Below are positions 16,651-23,426 of a DNA stretch of 53,860 bases, in pieces. The notes beneath the pieces are model-generated. The model was not told the DNA's origin. It made no database searches and was given only the letters and a program-made list of their open reading frames with translations. The stretch's first letter is position 1; each line of letters opens with the position of its first letter. The stretch is from Pelobacter sp. UBA6093. GTDB lineage: Bacteria; Desulfobacterota; Desulfuromonadia; Desulfuromonadales; Syntrophotaleaceae. The stretch spans positions 229,508 to 283,367 of the forward strand of contig DIWZ01000033.1 in the NCBI GenBank assembly GCA_002435955.1, read 5' to 3'. A program made the translations under genes and the position numbers.

Positions 16651-18417
16651 ATGCCCACTCCTATTTCATTTACATCAATAGAATTCCGCAAATTCAAGGC
16701 GTTTTCCCAGTATTCAGTTAGCCTCCAACATATGAACATATTGGTTGGTCCTAACAACTGCGGCAAATCCACAATTTTGAGTACATTTAGAGTCTTGGCG
16801 GCAGGTATCCGTCGGGCAAGAGCAAAGAGTGTTGAATGGGTGTCGGGTCCTGAAGGACAAACCTATGGTTACAGGGTGCCAGAGGATGCCATACCGATAT
16901 CCCTTGAAAACGTCCACACTGATTACGAAGATTCAGATTCTTCTGTCATTTTTCGACTTTCTAATGGGAACAAGCTTCAATTGTTTTTTCCACGAGACGG
17001 AGGGTGTTGTTTGATCCCGTTGGCGACAAAAGCCGTGCGTTCGCCAACACAATTCAAGACAGCATTTCCGGTAACAATTGGCATTGTTCCCGTTCTCGGT
17101 CCTGTGGAGCACGAAGAAGATCTTCTAAAAGAAGAAACAGTTACAAGAAGTCTAGCAACACACAGAGCATCTCGCCATTTTCGAAATTATTGGTACTATT
17201 TCCCAGACGGTTTCGACGTATTTGCTAACCTGGTGCATAAAACATGGCCAGGAATGTCTATCGAGCCATCACGAAAAGTCGATACAATGTCATCAAAATT
17301 AGCAATGTTCTGTGTAGAGAGTAGAATTCCACGCGAACTTTTTTGGGCTGGTTTTGGTTTTCAAATCTGGTGTCAGTTGCTCACTCATATTAGTAGATCA
17401 ACTGGTGACACACTTCTTGTTATAGACGAGCCAGAGATTTATTTGCATCCAGATGTTCAGAGGCAATTATTGAATATTTTGCGAGAATCTGGGCCTGACA
17501 TTTTATTAGCTACCCACTCTACGGAAATAATGAGCGAAGCAGACCACTCAGAAATACTACTAGTTGATAAAACGAAAAAATCGGCTCACCGCCTAAGGGA
17601 TATCGAAGGCGTACAGGCGGCATTAGAAATTGTCGGTTCAATTCAAAATATAACCCTCACCCAACTCGCCAGAAATAGGCGGTTAATATTTGTGGAAGGG
17701 TTTGCAGATTTTAGAATAATTAGGAGATTCGCACAAAAGATTGGTTTATTGGAACTTGGATCTGGAATTGACCTTACTCCTTTAGAATCAGGTGGTTTTT
17801 CTTCTTGGGAAAGTATTTTGTCATTTGCCAAGGTTTTCGAGAAAGCTTTAGGCAGGGACGTAAAAATTGGTGTTGTTTACGACCGCGACTACATACCAGC
17901 AGAACAAATTACTGACATAATCAACGACCTTCAAAAACATCTAGAAGTAGTACATATCCATGAGCGCAAAGAAATCGAGAATTATCTTTTAATTCCAAGT
18001 GCCTTGGAAAAGGCGTTAGCCAAAGCTATTGCTGAGAGGTCAAGACGCACTGGAGAGGAATTACCCGACCCCGAGCCAATTGAAAAATTGCTAAATGAAA
18101 TAACCACACCATTACGCAGCGAAATTCAAGCACAATATATCGATAAAAGATCAAAATACTTCAGTCATTCAAAACTTGATGGCGCTACAATTAATGCACA
18201 AACAATTAAGGCATTCGATGAAAAGTGGAATGATATTGAAAAAAGAATGGAAATAGCTCCTGGAAAAGAGGTGCTTAGGAGGTTGAGAGAAAAAGTTCAG
18301 AATGAATATTCTGTCAACCTTACTGACAACAAAATCATAGGCGAGATAGGTCAGCAGGAAATCCCAGACGACTTACTTTCTCTATTAGATAAGCTTGAAA
18401 AATACAGGTCTTTATAA
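16651..18417 (+). CDS. Cassette 2: OLD-family ATPase with TOPRIM nuclease domain (probable phage defence)
   Basis: A 588-residue protein. The N-terminal SMC/ABC-type ATPase has Walker A GPNNCGKST at residues 33-41 and Walker B LLVIDEPEIYLHPD near residue 256, followed by LLATHSTEIM (H-loop). The C-terminal TOPRIM domain has FVEGFADFRII near residue 346 and GVVYDRDY near residue 409, the E...DxD metal site. This is the ATPase-TOPRIM layout of OLD nucleases, GajA of Gabija and fused relatives of PARIS, all nucleases acting in phage exclusion. No UvrD-like gajB partner is next to it, so it would act alone (OLD class 1-like). It is much more AT-rich than the flanking chromosome and bounded by attC1 and attC2, so it was captured as a mobile cassette. 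Confidence 0.88.
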   Translation: MPTPISFTSIEFRKFKAFSQYSVSLQHMNILVGPNNCGKSTILSTFRVLAAGIRRARAKSVEWVSGPEGQTYGYRVPEDAIPISLENVHTDYEDSDSSVIFRLSNGNKLQLFFPRDGGCCLIPLATKAVRSPTQFKTAFPVTIGIVPVLGPVEHEEDLLKEETVTRSLATHRASRHFRNYWYYFPDGFDVFANLVHKTWPGMSIEPSRKVDTMSSKLAMFCVESRIPRELFWAGFGFQIWCQLLTHISRSTGDTLLVIDEPEIYLHPDVQRQLLNILRESGPDILLATHSTEIMSEADHSEILLVDKTKKSAHRLRDIEGVQAALEIVGSIQNITLTQLARNRRLIFVEGFADFRIIRRFAQKIGLLELGSGIDLTPLESGGFSSWESILSFAKVFEKALGRDVKIGVVYDRDYIPAEQITDIINDLQKHLEVVHIHERKEIENYLLIPSALEKALAKAIAERSRRTGEELPDPEPIEKLLNEITTPLRSEIQAQYIDKRSKYFSHSKLDGATINAQTIKAFDEKWNDIEKRMEIAPGKEVLRRLREKVQNEYSVNLTDNKIIGEIGQQEIPDDLLSLLDKLEKYRSL

Positions 18418-18429
18418 AATTTAACAATC

Positions 18430-18533
18430 CGCATAACAATGCGCTTCACCGGATGGTTCAACTGCAGTGTCCCCCGATTAATGTCTACTTGATTCACCGA
18501 CACGTCGCCACCGGTGAGCTTAACCGTTAGCTG
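18430..18533 (+). repeat. attC2 recombination site
   Basis: R'' CGCATAAC at 18430-18437, L'' GCGCTTCACCGG, L' CCGGTGAGC with one unpaired base, R' GTTAGCTG from 18526. R'' is complementary (7 of 8) to the start of cassette 2 (TTATACG), which independently confirms the cassette boundaries. Confidence 0.92.
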
Positions 18534-18541
18534 GAAACCTT

Positions 18542-18991
18542 ATGAGCAAAAGCGAGAAACTACTTACTACGATAATTGTTGCTCTTGTTGCTGCAGTGAT
18601 TGTTCTTTCCTGCCTAAACTGGGGCGAACAACTCCTCGTCAGCATGTTTGGTGAGCCAACCGAGCCCTCCCCGCCAACAATGGAGGACTCTATTGAATCA
18701 GCGGAAGTGATTTTTAGTTGCCACTATGAAGTTGTCGATGGCGAGACAGCGTGCCGCATCAACGAAATATTCTTCAAGAATCCTGAGTTCAATTTCCCAT
18801 ATGCAGTTGGCGAATCATACAAGAGTCGTGTGCTCCACAGAGATTCATCTAGCTACCCAGGTGAGGGTTCCATAATTTTCCTCAGCAAGAGCCGTGTGCC
18901 CTGGCGATCGGTAGCAATTCACGACGGAATTCTCATCGGTTTCGACAGGATATCTGTAGATGATTTTCGGGAAATTGTTCAGAGAAATTAA
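18542..18991 (+). CDS. Cassette 3: orphan membrane-anchored protein
   Basis: A 149-residue protein starting 15 bases inside the third cassette. Residues 8-26 (LTTIIVALVAAVIVLSCL) form one membrane segment with a positively charged N-side, so the rest is probably periplasmic or outside. The soluble part has two Cys (FSCHYEVVDGETACRIN) that could form a disulfide, and a beta-rich pattern. No recognised family. It is neither codon-matched to the chromosome nor paired with another gene. It could be a surface or immunity protein; this is only a guess from size and topology. Confidence 0.75.
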   Translation: MSKSEKLLTTIIVALVAAVIVLSCLNWGEQLLVSMFGEPTEPSPPTMEDSIESAEVIFSCHYEVVDGETACRINEIFFKNPEFNFPYAVGESYKSRVLHRDSSSYPGEGSIIFLSKSRVPWRSVAIHDGILIGFDRISVDDFREIVQRN

Positions 18992-18997
18992 GGAAGG

Positions 18998-19104
18998 CAG
19001 CTAACCAAACAATCAAGCGGACTGGGTGACACGACGGCGGTTCACGTAAAGGCATCTGCTAGCTTCAAGGTCTTAACGCCAGCCCGCTTATCTTTATCGT
19101 TGTT
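18998..19104 (+). repeat. attC3 recombination site, entered by a group II intron
   Basis: R'' CAGCTAAC at 18998-19005 is complementary to the start of cassette 3 (TTAGCTG). L'' CAAGCGG pairs with L' CCGCTT at about 19083. The R' end reads ATCGTTGTT and then runs directly into group II intron sequence. Confidence 0.75.
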
Positions 19105-19617
19105 GCGCCAAGCGAAGCTTGGAGCATCTAGCAGGGTGAAAGTCCCTGTCGGGTAAGGGTTAGCCATCTACCCGTATTGAGTGTTGCGCCTGTGGCGGAG
19201 CGCCTGCGCGGATGGAAGTCTGCAAGGGGCCGCGAACAAAGCAGGTGAAGCGTACACAGAGAAGGTTATAGGCCATAGGGGAGGCCGCACTCCCTGAATT
19301 GCTGGTACAGCCCCGAAATCGAGTATTGTTGCAGTCGACGAGCGTTTTAACGGCCGCGAAGTCAACAGGAAACGACCGCAACGGCAAGGTCGTGGAAGGC
19401 TGCCGGGGTCCTCAGGCTATGGCATGTAATCAGAGATGGTTCAGGAACTTGGGAGACCCCAAAGACTCCTGACCGGCCTATGAGAGGTCGACGCAGGTAG
19501 GAAAGCCGAACCGGCAACGGGATAGGTGACTGAAGGTCGCTGGGGAGTCGGATCGATCCATAATACTCCGAGACGGGAGAGCCGATCACACGGGGAAGGG
19601 ATCGACGTGAATATGAA
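19102..19617 (+). mobile_element. Group II intron (class C, attC-targeting type), 5' part only
   Basis: From GTTGCGCCAAGCG to about 19617 the sequence has the layout of a bacterial group II intron domain I: AGGGTGAAAGTCCCTG motif, many short pairings, and near the end the phrase CGAGACGGGAGAGCCGATC and CACGGGGAAGGG, which normally stands just before the reverse transcriptase gene. The reverse transcriptase and domains V-VI are missing; a Y1-transposase element begins where the ORF should start (ATG at 19613). The position after an attC stem fits the class C-attC introns known to use integron attC sites. It cannot splice in this state. Confidence 0.7.
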
Positions 19618-20391
19618 GAGAAAACCGGGACAGATTTATTTATTGCTAATTAAGGATAGCTTTTTGTATAAAGGCTTTATGCCCCGTATCGGTCGACTTG
19701 TCATTCCGAACTACCCCCATCATGTGATCCATCGAGGACACAATCGCCAAGCGATTTTTATCCAGGCTGATGACTATCGTTATTACCTAGATAATCTCGT
19801 TGAGTGCAAAGACGAGCTCAACTGCCGACTTTATGCGTACTGCTTGATGACCAACCATGTTCACTTGGTTGTCGATCCCGGTGATGATTCAGAATCCCTT
19901 GCGCGGCTGTTGAAGAAGGTAGCTGCTAGACAAACCAGATATGTGAATCGTAAGGAAGGTCGGTCTGGAACGCTTTGGGAAGGAAGGTACCGCTCAAGCA
20001 TCGTCTGTAAAGACACCTATCTTCTTGCCTGCACAAGATATGTGGAGATGAACCCCGTCCGAGCTTGTATGGTATCTCATCCTAGTGAATATCGCTGGTC
20101 CAGTTACAGAGAGAAAATGGGCGGAGGTCCCGGGATAATTGACCGGGATCCCTCTTTCCTGGCTCTCGGGGCGGAAGAGTCGCATCGAAAACAGGCGTAT
20201 GAGAAGTGGGTTCTTTCGTCGATTCCAGAAGGAGAATGGGAGCGCATTCGAGAATCAGTCCAGCGGGGACATTTGACCGGGGCGCAGAAGCTGGAGGAAG
20301 AGGTCGCCGAAAGGCTAGGGATAAGGCTTGAATTGAGAAAGCCTGGAAGGCCACGGCATATTAGAGAAAAATAAATCTGTCCCGGTTTTCT
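19618..20391 (+). mobile_element. REP-associated Y1 transposase element, family I, copy A
   Basis: An element bounded by perfect 22-bp inverted repeats: GAAAACCGGGACAG... at 19620-19641 and its exact complement at 20370-20391. The right repeat overlaps the stop codon of the transposase. CGGTTTTCTC is repeated once more just outside the right end. Copies B (21499) and C (23427) are nearly identical, so it has moved or been amplified recently. It lies inside the group II intron and has removed the intron 3' half. Confidence 0.85.
19679..20374 (+). CDS. REP-associated tyrosine transposase (Y1, HUH), copy A
   Basis: A 231-residue transposase. HUH pair in TNHVHLVVD, catalytic Tyr in QTRYVNRK and the RAYT signature GTLWEGRYRSSIV, then YVEMNPVRA and YRWSSYRE. 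The family cuts single-stranded DNA at hairpin ends through a phosphotyrosine link. ATG at 19679 (MPRIGRLVIPNYPHHV) is the family start; the frame is open upstream only through intron sequence. The protein differs from copy C by at most a residue or so. The gene is carried by its own inverted-repeat element, unlike typical single-copy domesticated RAYTs. Confidence 0.9.
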   Translation: MPRIGRLVIPNYPHHVIHRGHNRQAIFIQADDYRYYLDNLVECKDELNCRLYAYCLMTNHVHLVVDPGDDSESLARLLKKVAARQTRYVNRKEGRSGTLWEGRYRSSIVCKDTYLLACTRYVEMNPVRACMVSHPSEYRWSSYREKMGGGPGIIDRDPSFLALGAEESHRKQAYEKWVLSSIPEGEWERIRESVQRGHLTGAQKLEEEVAERLGIRLELRKPGRPRHIREK

Positions 20392-20416
20392 CCGGTTTTC
20401 TCCCAATAATGGTAAA

Positions 20417-20530
20417 ATGGCACATTTTTTCTACTGGGGAAAAGATATGATTTTATGGAGCAAAAATGACATTGCTCCAGTGCTTTTACACATAGACGAA
20501 TGGTCCTCATTATCACCGGACAATGGCTAA
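20417..20530 (+). CDS. Short cassette ORF or gene remnant before attC4
   Basis: A 37-codon frame (MAHFFYWGKDMILW... ending SSLSPDNG) whose TAA stop forms part of the attC4 R'' box GGCTAAC. Stop codons fused to attC are normal for cassettes, so this is either a very short cassette gene or the C-terminus of one whose 5' part was lost when copy A inserted. No ribosome-binding site is clear, which favours a remnant. Confidence 0.45.
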   Translation: MAHFFYWGKDMILWSKNDIAPVLLHIDEWSSLSPDNG

Positions 20531-20597
20531 CCAAGGGCTCCAGCGGATTTTCTACACGCTTCGCGTTCCGCAAACGCGCTGAGCCCGGTCGTTGCGT
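20525..20597 (+). repeat. attC4 recombination site
   Basis: R'' GGCTAAC (20525-20531), L'' GGGCTCCAGCG, L' CGCTGAGCCC with one unpaired base, R' GTTGCGT (20591-20597). CGCTTCGCG forms a loop hairpin. The folded form has the attC layout although the R' box is degenerate. Confidence 0.75.
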
Positions 20598-20606
20598 AAG
20601 CTTCCC

Positions 20607-21498
20607 TGTCAAGTTGACAGTTGCAAAGTAGAGTTCTGGCTGTTTTTTAACATGTATTCGGCAGGCGTCAGATCTCCCAGTGAGTCATGAGGACGCTGCT
20701 CGTTATATTCGATCATCCACCAGTAAGTCGCTTCCCGAACTTCGGAGAGATTGCGGAACATGTACAGGTCCAGCAGTTCGTTTCGATAGGTCCGGTTGAA
20801 GCGTTCGATGTAAGCGTTCTGGTTCGGCTCGCCAGGCTGAATGTACTGGATCATCATTCCGGCAGCTTCGGCCCAGGTCACAAATTCGCCACTGAGAAAT
20901 TCAGGGCCATTGTCAGTTCGTAAAACATCCGGCAGACCACGGTCCAGGCGAATGCGCTCAAAGACTCGGATCAGCCGTTTTGCAGTAATCGAAGTGTCGA
21001 TTTCAACGTGCAGCAATTCGCGGTTGAAATCGTCAATAACGTTAAAGGTGCGGAACCGCTTGCCAGCATAGAGCGTGTCGCTCATAAAGTCGGCTGACCA
21101 GATCTGGTTCGGCAGTTGCGGTACCAGCAGAGGCTGTTTCACCCGTTTCGGCAAACGTTTCTTAGCCCGGCGCTTCTGGTTCAGGCGCAGTTCGCAGTAA
21201 ACACGGTAAACGCGCTTGTGGTTCCAACGATGCCCTTTGCGCCGCAGGGCCTTGAACGTTTTCCAAAACCCCCAGCGGGGATGTTTGTCAATGATCTCGT
21301 TGATCGCCGCCATGATGTTGGCATCACGATCATTCCCCTTGGGTATCTGATAATAGGCCGCCCGAGACAGTTTGATGCAGCGGCAACTTCTCTGCACAGA
21401 CAGTTGGTGCTCAGCGATCAGGTAGGTAACGGCTTCGCGTTTCTCCGGCGACCTTAAAGCTTTTTTTCGATCAGGTCTTTCAGGGCCTGGTTCTCAAT
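20607..21498 (-). mobile_element. IS3-family insertion sequence, 5' end truncated
   Basis: The right end TGTCAAGTTGACAG lies just after attC4. The minus strand carries orfB and the last 13 codons of orfA (ENQALKDLIEKKL, stop) with an A7G slippage site at 21460-21467 between them, the usual programmed -1 frameshift of IS3 elements. The remaining orfA and left end are missing; family I copy B starts at that point. Confidence 0.85.
20609..21397 (-). CDS. IS3-family transposase OrfB (DDE integrase core)
   Basis: A 262-residue transposase with the rve core: first Asp in IWSADFMSD, second in LRTDNGPEFLS, Glu in NAYIERFNRTYRNELL, and the C-terminal YNEQRPHDSLGDLTPAEY. The normal product is an OrfAB fusion made by -1 frameshifting. 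The OrfB frame continues upstream from 21397 through RSPEKREAVTYLIAEH to the slip site, so the true protein begins there. With orfA truncated, no complete transposase can be made from this copy. Confidence 0.9.
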   Translation of the reverse strand: MQRSCRCIKLSRAAYYQIPKGNDRDANIMAAINEIIDKHPRWGFWKTFKALRRKGHRWNHKRVYRVYCELRLNQKRRAKKRLPKRVKQPLLVPQLPNQIWSADFMSDTLYAGKRFRTFNVIDDFNRELLHVEIDTSITAKRLIRVFERIRLDRGLPDVLRTDNGPEFLSGEFVTWAEAAGMMIQYIQPGEPNQNAYIERFNRTYRNELLDLYMFRNLSEVREATYWWMIEYNEQRPHDSLGDLTPAEYMLKNSQNSTLQLST

Positions 21499-21753
21499 GA
21501 AAACCGGGACAGATTTATTTATTGCTAATTAAGGGTAGCTTTTTGTATAAAGGCTTTATGCCCCGTATCGGTCGACTTGTCATTCCGAACTACCCTCATC
21601 ATGTGATCCATCGAGGACACAATCGCCAAGCGATTTTTATCCAGGCTGATGACTATCGTTATTACCTGGATAATCTCGTTGAGTGCAAAGACGAGCTCAA
21701 CTGCCGACTTTATGCGTACTGCTTGATAATGGAAAACCGGGACAGATTTATTT
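21499..21753 (+). pseudogene. Family I Y1 transposase element, copy B, truncated
   Basis: The left inverted repeat (21499-21520), leader and first 57 codons (from ATG at 21558) are essentially identical to copies A and C. Identity stops after the codons for AYCLI at about 21728, and a further left-end repeat in direct orientation follows at 21732-21753. It looks like an aborted or recombined copy. The HUH motif and catalytic Tyr are lost. Confidence 0.85.
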
Positions 21754-21768
21754 ATCCGCGCATGCATC

Positions 21769-22735
21769 GGGGTCGGACCAAGGTAACATATTGAAATAAT
21801 GCTGTTTTTATTCAATTTTGACCCTCAAAAACCGCTTATAGGCCGATTTTTGGGGGCAAAATCGGGTCCATAGGTTTTTTCATCTGAATTTTTGCGGCCT
21901 GGCAATAAGGGGGGTATATGGCAAGAGCCAATCGGCATCGCATTCCGGGTTGCATCTGGCATATCACCCACCGCTGCCATAAGCAGGAATTTTTGCTGAA
22001 GTTTGCTCATGACCGATCCCGTTTTGTGGCTTGGTTGCTCGAAGCCCGCAAACGGTTCTCCTTGCAAATCCTGAACTATACTGTCACCTCCAATCATGTT
22101 CATCTGCTGGTAAAAGACAATGCCGAGGCCACCATTCCATCGGCCATCCAACTGGTAGCCGGTCGCACCGGTCAGGAATATAACCAGCGTAAGCGTCGTA
22201 AAGGGGCTTTCTGGGAAGACCGCTACCATGCTACTGCCATTGAATCCGGTGAGCATCTGCGTCGCTGTCTTGTTTATATTGACTTGAACATGGTTCGGGC
22301 TGGAGTCGTGAATCATCCGGCCGATTGGGCTTTTGGCGGGTATCACGAGATACAGGGCAACCGCCGCCGCAACAGGCTTCTTGCCTTAGATACCCTGGCG
22401 GAGGTTACCGAGACAGACGGACCGGAAGCGTTGGCACGAGCCCATCGGGATTGGATCGAGGAGATATTGAGGGTGGAAGACAGCCAACGCGAGGAGCTGT
22501 GGACGAAAAGTCTCGCCGTCGGCAGTGAGCAGTTCGTGCAGAAGGTCCAGGAGAATCTTGGAGTGCGGGGAATAGGGCGAGGTATTGTAGCGACGGGCGA
22601 TGCCTATGTGCTCCGAGAGTCGTCAGAAATCTATGAGGTCAATTTTGACCCCGAAAATCGAGCTATAATACCAATTAATAGCCTTTTTTGGGATGGTTTT
22701 CCTTAAATATCAATAGGTTGATCTGGTCCGACCCC
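21769..22735 (+). mobile_element. REP-associated Y1 transposase element, family II
   Basis: Inverted ends GGGGTCGGACCA (21769-21780) and TGGTCCGACCCC (22724-22735) are perfect over 12 bp, with weaker symmetry for about 17 more. One transposase gene fills the element. A 54-bp derivative with both ends and no gene lies at 25787-25840. Confidence 0.8.
21918..22706 (+). CDS. REP-associated tyrosine transposase, family II
   Basis: A 262-residue Y1 transposase, clearly different from family I. Motifs: GCIWHITHRCHKQEFLLKF at the start, HUH in SNHVHLLVKD, catalytic Tyr in GQEYNQRKRRKGAFWEDRYHAT and YIDLNMVRAGVVNHP. The longer C-terminal part (about residues 150-262) is family specific. A GGGGGTATATG sequence precedes the start. 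It appears intact. A decayed relative of its first 40 codons is at 24255-24385. Confidence 0.9.
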   Translation: MARANRHRIPGCIWHITHRCHKQEFLLKFAHDRSRFVAWLLEARKRFSLQILNYTVTSNHVHLLVKDNAEATIPSAIQLVAGRTGQEYNQRKRRKGAFWEDRYHATAIESGEHLRRCLVYIDLNMVRAGVVNHPADWAFGGYHEIQGNRRRNRLLALDTLAEVTETDGPEALARAHRDWIEEILRVEDSQREELWTKSLAVGSEQFVQKVQENLGVRGIGRGIVATGDAYVLRESSEIYEVNFDPENRAIIPINSLFWDGFP

Positions 22736-22790
22736 AAGCAGCACCGACCCCAAGCAGCACCAAGCAGCAAGCAGACCAAGCAGCAAGTAG
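22731..22790. repeat. Short degenerate repeat CCAAGCAGCA
   Basis: The unit CCAAGCAGCA and shorter AAGCAGCA forms recur about five times with GACC or ACC spacers, directly after the family II right end. It resembles slippage of an element-end sequence, not a CRISPR array. Confidence 0.7.
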
Positions 22791-22825
22791 ATACCCTGTA
22801 ACTTGAACCTATGGAGTTATTATCA

Positions 22826-23410
22826 ATGAAAACTAAAAGTAATGGGAAAGACTTCCCTATCGTTTGCGTAGGCGGTTCAGCAGGGGGGTTGGACGCATAT
22901 ATTCGATTACTCCGTAATCTGCCAGGTGATATGGGTGTTGCCATTGTTATTGTTAACCACTTGAGAACTGTAGCCACTATGCTCCACGAGATTCTCCCGC
23001 GGTACACCGTGATGCCGGTTGAATTGATTACGGAAAAATTAGATATCCAACCAAACCATGTGTTTATTATCCCGGAGCAACGAGATTTACATGTTCTAGA
23101 TGGTGAGTTCCGCTTAAAGTCTATATCTAAGCCAAAAGGATGGTCCGACGTGATTACGGTATTTCTGCGATCTCTAACAGAGAATTGGGATGGTAAACTT
23201 ATCGCAGTGATTGTCTCCGGCTATGATGGTGATGGAGCAGACGCACTATGCGGAATTAAAGAAGTTGGAGGTATTACTATCGCGCAAAAGCTTGATACAG
23301 CAGCGCAGCCAGATATGCCCGGGAGTGCGATAGCAAGCGGATACATTGATTTCATCCTTTCACCTGAGAATATCGCAAAAGAAATAATAAGGATTTCGGA
23401 AACAATTTAA
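22826..23410 (+). CDS. Stand-alone CheB-type methylesterase domain protein
   Basis: A 194-residue protein that is only the catalytic domain of CheB, without receiver domain. Nucleophile Ser in VCVGGSAGGLDA (about residue 17), a region PEQRDLHVLDGEF matching PxxxHxxv, and Asp in SGYDGDGADALCGIKEVGG. The expected catalytic His is seen in IVNHLRT in place of the usual QH. CheB removes methyl groups from glutamates of chemoreceptors; without a receiver domain it could work on an unusual receptor or be part of a CheB/CheR-PAS sensor remnant. GGAG lies 12 bases before the ATG. It is wedged between Y1 elements, far from any chemotaxis gene, and AT-richer than the chromosome, so it was probably a cassette or hitch-hiker. 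Confidence 0.75.
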   Translation: MKTKSNGKDFPIVCVGGSAGGLDAYIRLLRNLPGDMGVAIVIVNHLRTVATMLHEILPRYTVMPVELITEKLDIQPNHVFIIPEQRDLHVLDGEFRLKSISKPKGWSDVITVFLRSLTENWDGKLIAVIVSGYDGDGADALCGIKEVGGITIAQKLDTAAQPDMPGSAIASGYIDFILSPENIAKEIIRISETI

Positions 23411-23426
23411 TAATGAAGCATCTGGG

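Noticed and set aside
19526..19678. N-terminal extension of the copy A transposase
   Set aside because: The upstream frame lies in group II intron and inverted-repeat sequence; copies B and C share only the start at MPRIGRL.
22731..22790. CRISPR-like direct repeats
   Set aside because: Units are 8-10 bp, uneven and without unique spacers, and no cas gene is near; it is slippage next to an element end.
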